Below, in pieces: positions 7,935 to 16,116 of a stretch of 35,980 nucleotides of DNA; the stretch's first letter is position 1, and each line of letters starts with the position of its first letter. Source of the stretch: an uncultured Bacilli bacterium (GTDB lineage: Bacteria > Bacillota_I > Bacilli_A > RF39 > UBA660). The stretch spans positions 1 through 35,980 of the forward strand of contig CANQDI010000004.1 of NCBI GenBank assembly GCA_947591575.1, given 5' to 3'. The translations under genes were made by a program, and so were the position numbers. The notes below the pieces were generated by a model that was not told the DNA's origin, searched no databases, and saw only the letters and a program-made list of their open reading frames with translations.

Positions 7935-8543
7935 TTAAAGTTTTTCTTTTTCCAATATTTTTTGATATTGCCTCATCGTTTTTTCTGAATACACTGGAAG
8001 ATGTTCCTGTTCTTGGTATCTTCCAATTTCAAATAACAAATTTGTGTGATTGGGTGTTGGATTTTCTTCTTCTAAAAGTGCTAAATACTGAAGAATTAAT
8101 CCTTTTTCTTGTTTTAAAATAGGCTTTTTCACATTTCTTACTACATCTTGATAAAAAGAATACGTTTTTACATCATCTTCTCGATAAGTATTTATAACTT
8201 CAGGACTAAATAGTTGATAATACAAATTTTTTTCCCATTTAAATCCATCGGTTGTGTCATAAACAAAACCATCTTTTTCAACCCAACTGTGATTTGGATA
8301 CTGATCATTTTTAGGAATACAGTTAACATTACCATGTACTAACGTGAAATGATCCATTCCAGTAGAAATGAGAACAGACATTGGATAACAATTTTCAGCA
8401 CAGCATGGATGTGAAAGAATCAAAATGAGTATAGGAATACCATATGCTTCCTTTTTTCGCAAATTTTCTAGTAATTGAGGTTCATAAGGAAGGATTTTCT
8501 TTTGTTTGATCAAATTTTGGTAATCTTCCTTTGTTAATTCCAT
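7935..8543 (-). CDS. Transglutaminase-like (Cys-His-Asp) protein, unknown function
   Basis: A 202-residue protein without signal peptide or membrane segment. I do not recognise a named family, but the order of motifs fits the transglutaminase/papain-like fold: a Cys at the start of a helix in CCAENCYPMSVLI, then DHFTLVHGNV, His in NHSWVEKDG and Asp in YDTTDGFKW. Such folds include proteases, amidases and cross-linking enzymes, so the reaction cannot be told. The ATG at 8543 is chosen because AGGGTG lies 8 nt before it, and because a perfect promoter occupies the 60 bp that a longer TTG-started frame would use. It lies between spoIIM and mnmA. Confidence 0.8.
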   Translation of the reverse strand: MELTKEDYQNLIKQKKILPYEPQLLENLRKKEAYGIPILILILSHPCCAENCYPMSVLISTGMDHFTLVHGNVNCIPKNDQYPNHSWVEKDGFVYDTTDGFKWEKNLYYQLFSPEVINTYREDDVKTYSFYQDVVRNVKKPILKQEKGLILQYLALLEEENPTPNHTNLLFEIGRYQEQEHLPVYSEKTMRQYQKILEKEKL

Positions 8544-8574
8544 TTCATAAACACCCTTTTCAAAATCAGATATT

Positions 8575-8603
8575 ATTATATGAATTTTTCCTATTTTTGT
8601 CAA
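8575..8603 (-). promoter_or_regulatory. Perfect-consensus promoter of the transglutaminase-like gene
   Basis: Minus strand TTGACA (8603-8598), 17-bp spacer, TATAAT (8580-8575): twelve of twelve consensus bases with optimal spacing. The -35 overlaps the spoIIM stop codon (8600-8602). It implies a leader of about 25 nt to the ATG at 8543. Confidence 0.85.
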
Positions 8604-9220
8604 ACCAATCGAAGTAACATAGGTGTAAGAAAAACTTCAAGCAGGGAAAGAAAACAATTGCCAAGTAAAACAAGACCTAATACTTGTACATAACGTTTCA
8701 TTGCTCTTTTCAATGAAATTTCTTTTTTTAAGAATAAAATAGCAGCTAATTTTTCAGCAAATCGAAGAGCATAAAAGCAAAGAAATATCGATAAAAAAAG
8801 ACCTAATACTTGATGTGGGAATACATAAAAAATAGCTTTTAAAATGCCTTTCCATTGATAGGTAATACAGATAGATGTAAAACTAAATCCCATGAGAAAT
8901 CCTTTAAAAAAGTCAAAAAATAAAATGATGGGAATACCAATAATTGAAATACCAAGTAACCAAATGAAAAACCCAGGTAATACTTGATTTTTTAAACTTT
9001 GAAAGAAGGCAGAGAAATAATCTAAATCATCATTCTTGACGCCTTCAAAAAAGTGGTATAGACTTTCACTAATAATTTGTTTATCGTCTTTGGATAAAAT
9101 TATGGCAAAAACGACTCCTAAAATCATTCCTGCAGCCATTAAAATGAATAAGAAGAGATATTTTCTTTTCTGTGCTAAAATAGAATCTTTTATCGTTTTT
9201 GTATTTTTTTTCATATTCAT
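8600..9220 (-). CDS. spoIIM: Stage II sporulation protein M
   Basis: In Bacillus SpoIIM is part of the SpoIID-SpoIIM-SpoIIP machine that drives engulfment of the forespore by peptidoglycan turnover. The 206-residue protein has about five membrane segments: near residues 20-43, a long pair around 80-120, and further ones at about 130-155 and 180-205. The family core QVLPGFFIWLLGISIIGIP and the FFKGFLMGF segment are clear. The ATG at 9220 is chosen because AGGTGA lies 5 nt upstream; an in-frame GTG at 9229 is part of that site. CATAAGGTA at 9246-9238 resembles a sporulation sigma -10, but no matching -35 is convincing. SpoIID and SpoIIP are not in the window. Confidence 0.9.
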   Translation of the reverse strand: MNMKKNTKTIKDSILAQKRKYLFLFILMAAGMILGVVFAIILSKDDKQIISESLYHFFEGVKNDDLDYFSAFFQSLKNQVLPGFFIWLLGISIIGIPIILFFDFFKGFLMGFSFTSICITYQWKGILKAIFYVFPHQVLGLFLSIFLCFYALRFAEKLAAILFLKKEISLKRAMKRYVQVLGLVLLGNCFLSLLEVFLTPMLLRLV

Positions 9221-9277
9221 TGTTCTCACCTCTACCCTACCTTATGAAGGAAGAGATGAAAATAGAAAGAGATTTAT

Positions 9278-9306
9278 TTTACAAATTTCGATTTCAATTG
9301 TATAAT
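9278..9306 (+). promoter_or_regulatory. Promoter of the 30-residue membrane peptide
   Basis: TTTACA (9278-9283), 17-bp spacer, TATAAT (9301-9306), ending 18 bp before the start codon of the small gene at 9324. Confidence 0.7.
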
Positions 9307-9323
9307 GTAAAAGAGGTGAAAAC

Positions 9324-9416
9324 ATGAATCAAAAGGTTGTAAAAGTCGTATCTATTCTAATGCTAATTGCGATGTTGGCAAGTGTCTTTAGTATTGTTGT
9401 AAGTGTTTTCTTTTAA
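9324..9416 (+). CDS. 30-residue single-span membrane peptide
   Basis: The frame reads MNQKVVKVVSILMLIAMLAS and continues with ten hydrophobic residues ending VFF. After a short Lys-containing N-terminus, residues 8-30 form one membrane helix. Support for a real gene is strong despite its size: a good promoter, then AGAGGTG 6 nt before the ATG, then a TAA stop 4 bp from the convergent neighbour. It resembles very short single-span proteins grouped as DUF4044 in Firmicutes, but I cannot confirm membership. Such peptides often bind and tune a larger membrane protein; nothing here shows the partner. Confidence 0.75.
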   Translation: MNQKVVKVVSILMLIAMLASVFSIVVSVFF

Positions 9417-9420
9417 AAAT

Positions 9421-9726
9421 TTATGATCGATCAACATATCCTTCTACTTCTGGAATTATTTGATTTAAATAAGCGTTTTCTCCATGATATCGTTTCAAAA
9501 TATCGTGGAGTCTTTTTTTGTCGTTTCCAAGATACAAAATAAGAAGTCCTGAAATGCGAGATGCTAATTCTTGGTACACTTGCATCATATCGTTAGAATC
9601 AATCTTATATTTTTTGGCTAAAACAGCAAGTGTTGTATCTTTAAATAAATAATTAATATAAGCTGTTACGATTTCTTCAATTTTTTTATTTTTTTGATGA
9701 ATTTGTACTTTTGTCCATACTTTCAT
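9421..9726 (-). CDS. Small helical protein, possibly SpoIIID-like regulator
   Basis: A 101-residue soluble protein. Residues 15-55 (IEEIVTAYINYLFKDTTLAV, then LAKKYKIDSNDMMQVYQEL) look like a helix-turn-helix preceded by a helix, and a charged helical tail with KKRLHDILKRYHGENAYL follows. The order and spacing recall SpoIIID, a mother-cell transcription factor of about 90 residues, but its conserved VSKSTVHKD recognition helix is not matched. The neighbours spoIIM and spoIVB make a sporulation role plausible. The ATG at 9726 is preceded by GGAGG at 7-8 nt; a TTG at 9741 overlaps that site. A TATAAT box sits at 9759-9754. The function is uncertain. Confidence 0.75.
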   Translation of the reverse strand: MKVWTKVQIHQKNKKIEEIVTAYINYLFKDTTLAVLAKKYKIDSNDMMQVYQELASRISGLLILYLGNDKKRLHDILKRYHGENAYLNQIIPEVEGYVDRS

Positions 9727-9839
9727 AATATATTCCTCCAAACATTGTCATTTATTATAACCATTTTTCAAATTTTTAAAAGACTGTTTTACATCTTTTT
9801 CCTTTTTTATTTCATTTTCCAAATATTTTCACACATTGA

Positions 9840-9855
9840 TTTCTAAATTTAGAAA
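9840..9855. promoter_or_regulatory. 16-bp perfect palindrome upstream of spoIVB
   Basis: TTTCTAAATTTAGAAA is an exact palindrome located 39-54 bp before the chosen spoIVB start. It lies between a TTGATT and a TACTAT (9857-9862) that would be a weak promoter with a short 15-bp spacer. It is a candidate operator. Confidence 0.5.
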
Positions 9856-9893
9856 ATACTATGAATGTAGCTAAAGAAAGGAGGAAATTTTTT

Positions 9894-10883
9894 TTGAAAT
9901 TTAAAAATGTAATACTTGGCATCATATTATCACTTTTTATTAGCATGCCACTAAATACATTTGCTTATTCAAAAAACTTAATTCCCGGTGGAGAAACCAT
10001 AGGTATTGAAGTCAATTCAAATGGTGTTTTAATTGTAGGTTTTTATAAAGTAAATGATACATATCCAGCGAAAGACGCTGGATTCTCAGTGGGTGATATA
10101 ATTTTAAAAATTAATCAACAAGAAATTAATAGTATTGAACAAATGGTAACTGTAGTCAGTCAAAGTGAAGACAAAAAAATAGATGTTACAATTTCACGAG
10201 ATCATAAAGAAGATACCCTTTCTTTTGAACTAATGCAAGATGAAAAAGGAATCTTAAAAACTGGACTCTATGTAAAAGATAATATTACTGGTCTTGGTAC
10301 ATTAACTTATATTGACCCAGAAACCCGAAAATTTGGTGCATTAGGACATGAAATACTAGAAAAAACAACTGCCAAAAAATTTGAAATAAAGGAAGGAAAG
10401 ATTTTTGAAGCAGAAGTAACAGGGATAACCAAAAGTGCAACAGGACATCCTGGTGAAAAAAATGCAATCTATAACAAAGAAAATGTATTTGGAACGATCA
10501 ATAAGAATATAGAGTCTGGTATATTTGGAACCTATAATACAACTCTCCCAGAAGATGAACCATTGGAAGTAGCTACACCCAATGAAGTAAAAACTGGAGA
10601 AGCAACGATTAAAACGGTTACCACAGACGATACAGTAAAAAATTATAAAATTCAAATTTTAAAAGTGAATCCGGAAGATGAGATGAAAAATATTTTATTT
10701 GAAGTTACCGATCCAACTTTACTAGAAGAAACAGGCGGAATTGTCCAAGGCATGAGTGGTTCACCTATTATTCAAAATCATAAAATCATTGGAGCCGTTA
10801 CTCATGTTATTGTCAGTGATGCTAAAAAAGGTTATGGAATATTTATTACAAAAATGTTAGAGGATAGTGAAAAAAGTGAGTAA
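9894..10883 (+). CDS. spoIVB: SpoIVB serine peptidase (sporulation signalling)
   Basis: In Bacillus SpoIVB is secreted from the forespore into the intermembrane space and cleaves SpoIVFA, which releases SpoIVFB to activate sigma-K. The chosen TTG start follows AAAGGAGG by 9 nt; an ATG at 9861 lacks any ribosome binding site and lies inside the region expected to be leader. This start gives 329 residues beginning with a membrane/signal segment (about 4-23), then a PDZ domain (about 40-115) and the S55 peptidase domain. The catalytic triad is visible as His152 in FGALGHEI, Asp273 in EVTDPTL and Ser288 in GMSGSP; the 15-residue Asp-Ser spacing matches Bacillus. recN and spo0A, its usual neighbours, are absent. 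Confidence 0.93.
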   Translation: MKFKNVILGIILSLFISMPLNTFAYSKNLIPGGETIGIEVNSNGVLIVGFYKVNDTYPAKDAGFSVGDIILKINQQEINSIEQMVTVVSQSEDKKIDVTISRDHKEDTLSFELMQDEKGILKTGLYVKDNITGLGTLTYIDPETRKFGALGHEILEKTTAKKFEIKEGKIFEAEVTGITKSATGHPGEKNAIYNKENVFGTINKNIESGIFGTYNTTLPEDEPLEVATPNEVKTGEATIKTVTTDDTVKNYKIQILKVNPEDEMKNILFEVTDPTLLEETGGIVQGMSGSPIIQNHKIIGAVTHVIVSDAKKGYGIFITKMLEDSEKSE

Positions 10884-10886
10884 CAA

Positions 10887-10926
10887 AAAAACACTACAGG
10901 GACTTATTCTTCCTTGTGGTGTTTTT
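10887..10926. terminator. Bidirectional terminator after spoIVB
   Basis: AAAAACACTACAGG (10887-10900) pairs with CCTTGTGGTGTTTTT (10912-10926), with one G-T pair and one bulge, and runs of T on both strands. It separates spoIVB from the convergent membrane protein gene. Confidence 0.75.
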
Positions 10927-10931
10927 GATTT

Positions 10932-11489
10932 TTATGGTTTTAATGGAGCAAATTTTAAGTGATTTGCAACAACAACTTCCATAACTGTATTTTGAATTTT
11001 TTGATAGTCTTTTTGATTTCCCATTTGTACCCAATCAGAATTTAATCGATCATATTTTTCTGTTGAAATATAGGGCTTTATTTCGATCATAGCAATTTGA
11101 TAACTGTGTTTTACTGTTAAGGCAAAAGTAATGAAATAAAATTGTATAATCAATAAAGCGATGCAAAAACTAGAATAAATAACCATAAATAGCTTTATTC
11201 CTTTTTTAGGCCACTTCCTGTGCGAAAAAGAAATGCCTGCTTTTCGAAATAAAGAAAAGAGGATAAAAAAGACAATCGATCCTACAATGATTCCTAAACA
11301 GATTGATAATAGAAAATGAATGAGTGCTGTGTCATCTATATAAGATGCTAAATAATATCGATAATCACTAAGAAAATGCATGATGGTAGTTCCACCATAT
11401 TGTAAGTACTTTATTATGATTTTTATCAATTCATATAAAAAAGTTGCCAGTACTCCACATAAAATACTGTTTCTGATTTCCTTTTTCAT
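10932..11489 (-). CDS. Integral membrane protein of unknown function
   Basis: A 185-residue protein with about three to four membrane helices (near residues 8-28, 58-82 and 100-124) and a soluble C-terminal tail of about 55 residues (KYDRLNSDWVQMGNQKDYQK). No recognised motif. A GAGGG ribosome binding site precedes the ATG at 11489, and it starts 30 bp after xseB, so it is probably the last gene of the nusB-xseA-xseB transcript. Its role is unknown. Confidence 0.8.
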   Translation of the reverse strand: MKKEIRNSILCGVLATFLYELIKIIIKYLQYGGTTIMHFLSDYRYYLASYIDDTALIHFLLSICLGIIVGSIVFFILFSLFRKAGISFSHRKWPKKGIKLFMVIYSSFCIALLIIQFYFITFALTVKHSYQIAMIEIKPYISTEKYDRLNSDWVQMGNQKDYQKIQNTVMEVVVANHLKFAPLKP

Positions 11490-11518
11490 TTTCCCTCTTC
11501 TTTCATGATGATAACCTT

Positions 11519-11743
11519 TTATTCATCTATATCAAAATCTTCTTCTGTTCCATCTTCTTTCACGATTTTTGATAACATAGTCTCTGCTTTTTTTAATCTT
11601 TCATCACAAATTTTTGCAAGTTTCATTGCTTTATTAAAATCGTCAATTGCATGATCAAGTGGTACTTCGCCACTTTCTAATTTTTTTACGATATCTTCTA
11701 ATTCTTCCAAATTTTCTTCAAAAGTTTTTTCTTCTTTTTCCAT
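11519..11743 (-). CDS. xseB: Exodeoxyribonuclease VII small subunit
   Basis: Small subunit of exonuclease VII, which degrades single-stranded DNA from both ends and binds several copies per XseA. The 74-residue protein shows the family core FEENLEELEDIVKKLESGEV followed by LDHAIDDFNKAMKLAKICDERLKKAE, a helical hairpin. It has AGGAGG before the ATG at 11743 and starts 8 bp after the xseA stop, so it is co-expressed with the large subunit. Confidence 0.96.
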   Translation of the reverse strand: MEKEEKTFEENLEELEDIVKKLESGEVPLDHAIDDFNKAMKLAKICDERLKKAETMLSKIVKEDGTEEDFDIDE

Positions 11744-11751
11744 AATTCCTC

Positions 11752-13008
11752 CTAGATTACCTTGGCATGTAATTTGCCATCTTGCAATTCTAATGTAATT
11801 TGATCATCTGTTTTAATATTTTGAATGGAAGTAATGACTTGATCTTCTTTTTTTAGAATTGCATATCCTCTTTTTAAAGTATGCAAGGGATTTAATAGTT
11901 CCAATTTTTCTAAAAGTAATTGATACTTTTGTTCCTTCTTTTTTAAAATAAAAGTAGGTTCTTTCAAAATCCTTGTCGTTAAAATAAGGTCATATTGATG
12001 TTTTTTTAAATCAAATTGTGTTTGCATAGCTTTAACAAGTTTTTCATAGATTAAATCAAATCTCTGTTCTTTTACTTGGTATAAACGAAGCGGTTCTTTA
12101 AAAATCGGTCTTGATAAAATTTGTTCCAATGCTTGTTTTTGATAATTTAATTTAGTTAACATTGCTTTCTTTAAGCGAATGCTTAATTGATATAAATAAT
12201 TTCTTACATCTTTTTGATTAGGAACTGCAAGTTCAGCAGCACCCGTAGGTGTCGGTGCTCTTAAGTCTGCCACAAAGTCTGCAATCGTATAGTCAATTTC
12301 ATGACCTACTGCACTAATTACAGGAATAGAGCAATTATAAATAGCACGAGCTACATTTTCCTCATTAAAAGCCCAAAGGTCTTCAATACTTCCTCCGCCT
12401 CTTCCAACAATTAAAACATCTAAATCATACTTTTCTGCTCTTTCTATTTGAAGAACAATATCTCTACTTGCTTCTTCTCCTTGTACCAATGAAGGAAATA
12501 ATAGTACTTCTGCAAGGGGAAATCGTCTTTGAATAGTCGACATAATATCTCGAATAGCAGCACCCGTAGGAGCCGTAATAACACCAATTCGTTTTGGAAT
12601 ACGAGGAATTTTTTTCTTATGTTCTTCACGAAAAAGTCCTTCCTCTTGGAGCTTTTTTTTCAATTGTTCAAAAGCAACATATAAATTACCAATTCCATCT
12701 TCTTGCATGGTATTTACATAAATTTGGTATGCACCATTTGCTTCATATACATTGACTTTTCCTGTTACCAGTACTTTCATTCCATCTTGAGGTGTAAATT
12801 TGACTCGAGTTGTATTGGAAGCAAACATAATGGCACTAATTCGAGCATTTTCATCTTTTAATGTGAAATAAAAGTGTCCTCTTGTATGTGCTTTAAAATT
12901 TGAAATTTCTCCACGTAAATACACTTCCTGCAAATTCTCATCTTGGTCAATACGATATTTAATATAACGATTTAGTTCACTAACACTGATATACTGTTCT
13001 TTCATCAT
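11752..13008 (-). CDS. xseA: Exodeoxyribonuclease VII large subunit
   Basis: Catalytic subunit of exonuclease VII. The N-terminal OB-fold DNA-binding domain covers residues 5-100 (HFYFTLKDENARISAIMF). The catalytic domain has APTGAAIRDI, VGRGGGSIEDLWAFNEE and the GHEIDYTIADFVADLRAPTP block. A coiled-coil C-terminus and the terminal LKRGYAIL motif follow. The length of 418 residues is slightly shorter than average but complete. Two ATG codons in a row (13008, 13005) are possible starts; the ribosome binding site GAAGGG overlaps the end of nusB. Confidence 0.97.
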   Translation of the reverse strand: MMKEQYISVSELNRYIKYRIDQDENLQEVYLRGEISNFKAHTRGHFYFTLKDENARISAIMFASNTTRVKFTPQDGMKVLVTGKVNVYEANGAYQIYVNTMQEDGIGNLYVAFEQLKKKLQEEGLFREEHKKKIPRIPKRIGVITAPTGAAIRDIMSTIQRRFPLAEVLLFPSLVQGEEASRDIVLQIERAEKYDLDVLIVGRGGGSIEDLWAFNEENVARAIYNCSIPVISAVGHEIDYTIADFVADLRAPTPTGAAELAVPNQKDVRNYLYQLSIRLKKAMLTKLNYQKQALEQILSRPIFKEPLRLYQVKEQRFDLIYEKLVKAMQTQFDLKKHQYDLILTTRILKEPTFILKKKEQKYQLLLEKLELLNPLHTLKRGYAILKKEDQVITSIQNIKTDDQITLELQDGKLHAKVI

Positions 13009-13010
13009 TT

Positions 13011-13409
13011 TTACCCTTCACTATGATAAATAGCATCTAAAACTCCATTCATCATTTTCGTTACTTTTTCATCACTATAAGACTTTGATAATTCAACTGC
13101 TTCGTTGATGGCAACAATACTAGGTGTATCTGTATACTTTAGTTCATAAATTCCCAAAGAAAGAATGACTTGATCTACTTTAGAAAGACGTTTCATTTCC
13201 CAATCTACCAAGTATTGATTGGCTAGAGTCTCAATTTCCTTTTGATGTTCAAGTACACCTAAAACACAAGAATTTACAAAGTCGTTTTCTACTTCTATCT
13301 CTTCTTTTATGATTGATTCTACATTATAATCTGTATTACTTTCTTCGAAAATAAATATTTGATAAAGAATATTCATAATATGTTTGCGAAGTTCACTTCT
13401 GTTTTTCAT
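13011..13409 (-). CDS. nusB: Transcription antitermination factor NusB
   Basis: NusB binds boxA RNA with NusE (ribosomal protein S10) to prevent early termination of rRNA transcription. The 132-residue all-helical protein carries the family signatures RKHIMNILYQ near the N-terminus and VDQVILSLGIYELKYTDTPS with AINEAVELSKSYSDEKVTKMM-type sequence toward the C-terminus. A weak extended -10 promoter (TGATATGAT) lies between mutS and nusB, so the nusB-xseA-xseB transcript may begin here. Its ribosome binding site is GGTG. Confidence 0.96.
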   Translation of the reverse strand: MKNRSELRKHIMNILYQIFIFEESNTDYNVESIIKEEIEVENDFVNSCVLGVLEHQKEIETLANQYLVDWEMKRLSKVDQVILSLGIYELKYTDTPSIVAINEAVELSKSYSDEKVTKMMNGVLDAIYHSEG

Positions 13410-13459
13410 ATTTTCACCAGCCTAATCATATCAAATTTTTTTATAGATTGAAAGAAAAA

Positions 13460-16027
13460 CTATTCTTTTTTCTGATTCGTTTCTTGTTTCAAGTCTTCTT
13501 TTAATTGATAAAGAGCATTTAATGCTTCAATAGGAGTCATAGAAAGAGGATTCATTTCACTTAATTTTTCGCGGATAAGGTCTTTTTCTTGTTTAACTTC
13601 CTCTTCTTCTAATGAAAAAAGGCTTGTCTGCGTAAAAACTCGTTCTCTATTTTCTTGTGTTTCATAAATCGATAAAATTTCTTTGGCTCTTGTAATAAGT
13701 GACGTTGGCAACAAAGCAAGAGAGGCTACATGAATGCCATAACTTTTGTCGACAGCGCCTTTTTTCACTTTATGTAAAAAGATGATTTTTCCTTCTTCTT
13801 CCTGAGCGGATACATGAACATTCTTAAGATGAGGAAGCGTATCCTCTAATTCTGTTAATTCATGATAATGTGTAGAAAAAAGTGTTTTGCAGTGAACTTG
13901 ATCATGAATGTACTCTAAAATCGCTTGTGCAAGGCTCATACCATCGTAAGTAGCAGTACCTCTTCCTAATTCATCAAAAAGAATTAAACTTTTTTCAGTA
14001 GCCTCCTGTAAAGCCTCATTTGCTTCTTTCATTTCAACCATAAATGTAGACTCACCACTTACTAAATCATCACTTGCACCAATTCGTGTAAATATTTTAT
14101 CAAAAATAGGCATCGTACACGAAGTACAAGGAACAAAAGACCCCATTTGGGCTAAGATAACTGTAATAGCAAGTTGTCTCATATACGTCGATTTTCCTGC
14201 CATATTTGGCCCAGTTATTAAAAGAATATCCGTATTTTTATCCATTAGAATATCATTTTCAACGTACTTTTCTTTCATAACTCTTTCGACAACTGGGTGC
14301 CTACTTCCAACTAAATGTAATTCTTTTTCTTCCGTAAGGATAGGTCTTACAAAGTGATAATCATCAGCAATTTGAGAAAAAGCTTGAAGCATATCTACTT
14401 CTGCCAAAACTTTGGCAGTTTTTTGTAAAGCACCAATATAACCTTTTACTTCTTCTCGAATTTCCATAAATAATTGATACTCTAATTGAATAATTTTTTC
14501 TTCGGCACCTAGAATAATATTTTCTTTTTCTTTTAAAAGAGGCGTTACAAATCGTTCGCAATTTGATAATGTTTGTCTTCTCTCATAACCAAATTCCTCT
14601 TTAATTTGCCCTATTTGTCCTTTGCTTACCTCAATATAATATCCGAAAATCTTGTTATATCCAACTTTTAAAGTACGAATACCCGTTCTATCTTTTTCTT
14701 CTTGTTCAAATTGTAACAAAAACTCTTTTGAACCACTTTTGATGCTACGTAAGTTGTCTAATTCTTCATGATAACCATTTTTTATTAATGATCCTTCTTT
14801 CACAGAAACAGGGGCATCTTCGTTGATTGATTTTTCTAAAAGGAGATAAAGGTCTTCGAATGTATCAATGGTTTTATCGTAGTGAAGTTCTGTCAAAATA
14901 CTTTGAATCGTAGGAAGAACTTTTAACGATGATTTTAACTGTAATAGATCTCTCGCATTCAAATTTCCATAAGCTATACGTCCACCTAAACGTTCCAAAT
15001 CATAAACTCGATCTAATGCTTCCCGTAAATCATCGCGTAAGATAAACTGTACACGTAAAGTATCTACAAAATCATAACGACGTTCAATTTCCTTTCGATT
15101 GGTAAGCGGACTTTCAATGGATTGCTTTAAAAATCTACTTCCCATTGCTGTTTTATTTTTATCAAGAAACCAAAGTAAACTATTTTGTCGCTCTCGTGTT
15201 CGCATCGTTTCTGTCAATTCTAAATTGCGCATCGTATTACCGTTTAATAATAAATGGTCACTTTCCTTCACCATCGTAACTTCTTGGAGATGAGATAGAT
15301 CTCCTTTCTTTGTATCTAAAAGATAATGGAGCAAGTGACGAATTCCTGTTACCATGCGAATATCCTTAATATTCTGATAAATTTTCTGATAATCTTCTTC
15401 TTGATAAAGCGTATCGACAATGGTAACCATTAATTGGTAGACTTCTCTTAACTGAAGTAGTAGGGAACGATCAAACTTATCATTTACAATGACTTCTTGC
15501 AAACCTAAACGATTGATTTCCCGTAATAATTTCCCTTCATCCGAGTCAATAAGAAGACAATAAAACTCTCCTGTTGAAATATCTGCATATGATAGTACAT
15601 AACAGTATTCAAAATCATAGATACTAGCAATAAAATTGTTTTCTTTTGCATCGATTGTACGATCTAGTCTCGTTCCTTTAGTCACTACTTGAATAACATC
15701 CCGTTTTACCATATCTTTTGTCATTTTAGGATCTTCTAGCTGTTCACAGATTGCTACTTTATATCCTTTTTCAATTAATTTATCCAAATAACTACTATAA
15801 GCTTTAAAAGGTATTCCACACATAGGTACTCGTTCATCAAGTCCTGCTTGCTTTCCGGTAAGAGCAAGCTCTAATTCCCGAGATGCAATTATCGCATCTT
15901 CAAAAAACATTTCATAAAAGTCCCCTAATCTAAAAAAAACAATGCTATCTTCATATTGCGCTTTAATATCCATATATTGTCTCATCATAGGACTCAGTTT
16001 TGAAAGATCTACTTCACTTCGTTTCAT
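13460..16027 (-). CDS. mutS: DNA mismatch repair protein MutS
   Basis: MutS recognises mispaired bases and starts repair. The mismatch-binding Phe-x-Glu motif is in RLGDFYEMFFEDA (residue ~38-40). Connector, lever and clamp domains follow. The ATPase has Walker A ITGPNMAGKSTYMRQ near 610-625, Walker B ILFDELGRGT and the STHYHEL switch. The length of 855 residues is full for MutS1. The ribosome binding site (GAAGTGATG) is weak. mutL, often the next gene, is not downstream here: nusB follows after 50 bp. Confidence 0.98.
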   Translation of the reverse strand: MKRSEVDLSKLSPMMRQYMDIKAQYEDSIVFFRLGDFYEMFFEDAIIASRELELALTGKQAGLDERVPMCGIPFKAYSSYLDKLIEKGYKVAICEQLEDPKMTKDMVKRDVIQVVTKGTRLDRTIDAKENNFIASIYDFEYCYVLSYADISTGEFYCLLIDSDEGKLLREINRLGLQEVIVNDKFDRSLLLQLREVYQLMVTIVDTLYQEEDYQKIYQNIKDIRMVTGIRHLLHYLLDTKKGDLSHLQEVTMVKESDHLLLNGNTMRNLELTETMRTRERQNSLLWFLDKNKTAMGSRFLKQSIESPLTNRKEIERRYDFVDTLRVQFILRDDLREALDRVYDLERLGGRIAYGNLNARDLLQLKSSLKVLPTIQSILTELHYDKTIDTFEDLYLLLEKSINEDAPVSVKEGSLIKNGYHEELDNLRSIKSGSKEFLLQFEQEEKDRTGIRTLKVGYNKIFGYYIEVSKGQIGQIKEEFGYERRQTLSNCERFVTPLLKEKENIILGAEEKIIQLEYQLFMEIREEVKGYIGALQKTAKVLAEVDMLQAFSQIADDYHFVRPILTEEKELHLVGSRHPVVERVMKEKYVENDILMDKNTDILLITGPNMAGKSTYMRQLAITVILAQMGSFVPCTSCTMPIFDKIFTRIGASDDLVSGESTFMVEMKEANEALQEATEKSLILFDELGRGTATYDGMSLAQAILEYIHDQVHCKTLFSTHYHELTELEDTLPHLKNVHVSAQEEEGKIIFLHKVKKGAVDKSYGIHVASLALLPTSLITRAKEILSIYETQENRERVFTQTSLFSLEEEEVKQEKDLIREKLSEMNPLSMTPIEALNALYQLKEDLKQETNQKKE

Positions 16028-16087
16028 ATTGTTTCATCACTTCACTTCTACTTTTTTATTGTATTAAAAATCAAAATTTTGTGCAAG

Positions 16088-16116
16088 AAAAAAAAGGATT
16101 TTTCTAGATTTCCTTT
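16088..16116 (-). terminator. Terminator of ylbL
   Basis: On the minus strand AAAGGA (16116-16111) pairs with TCCTTT (16098-16093), followed by a run of T's (plus-strand A's 16088-16095). The ylbL stop codon (16104-16106) lies in the loop. Confidence 0.5.

Noticed and set aside
10285-10655. Two minus-strand frames inside spoIVB
   Set aside because: They are antisense to the conserved PDZ/peptidase sequence and show Phe/Cys-rich composition typical of shadow frames.
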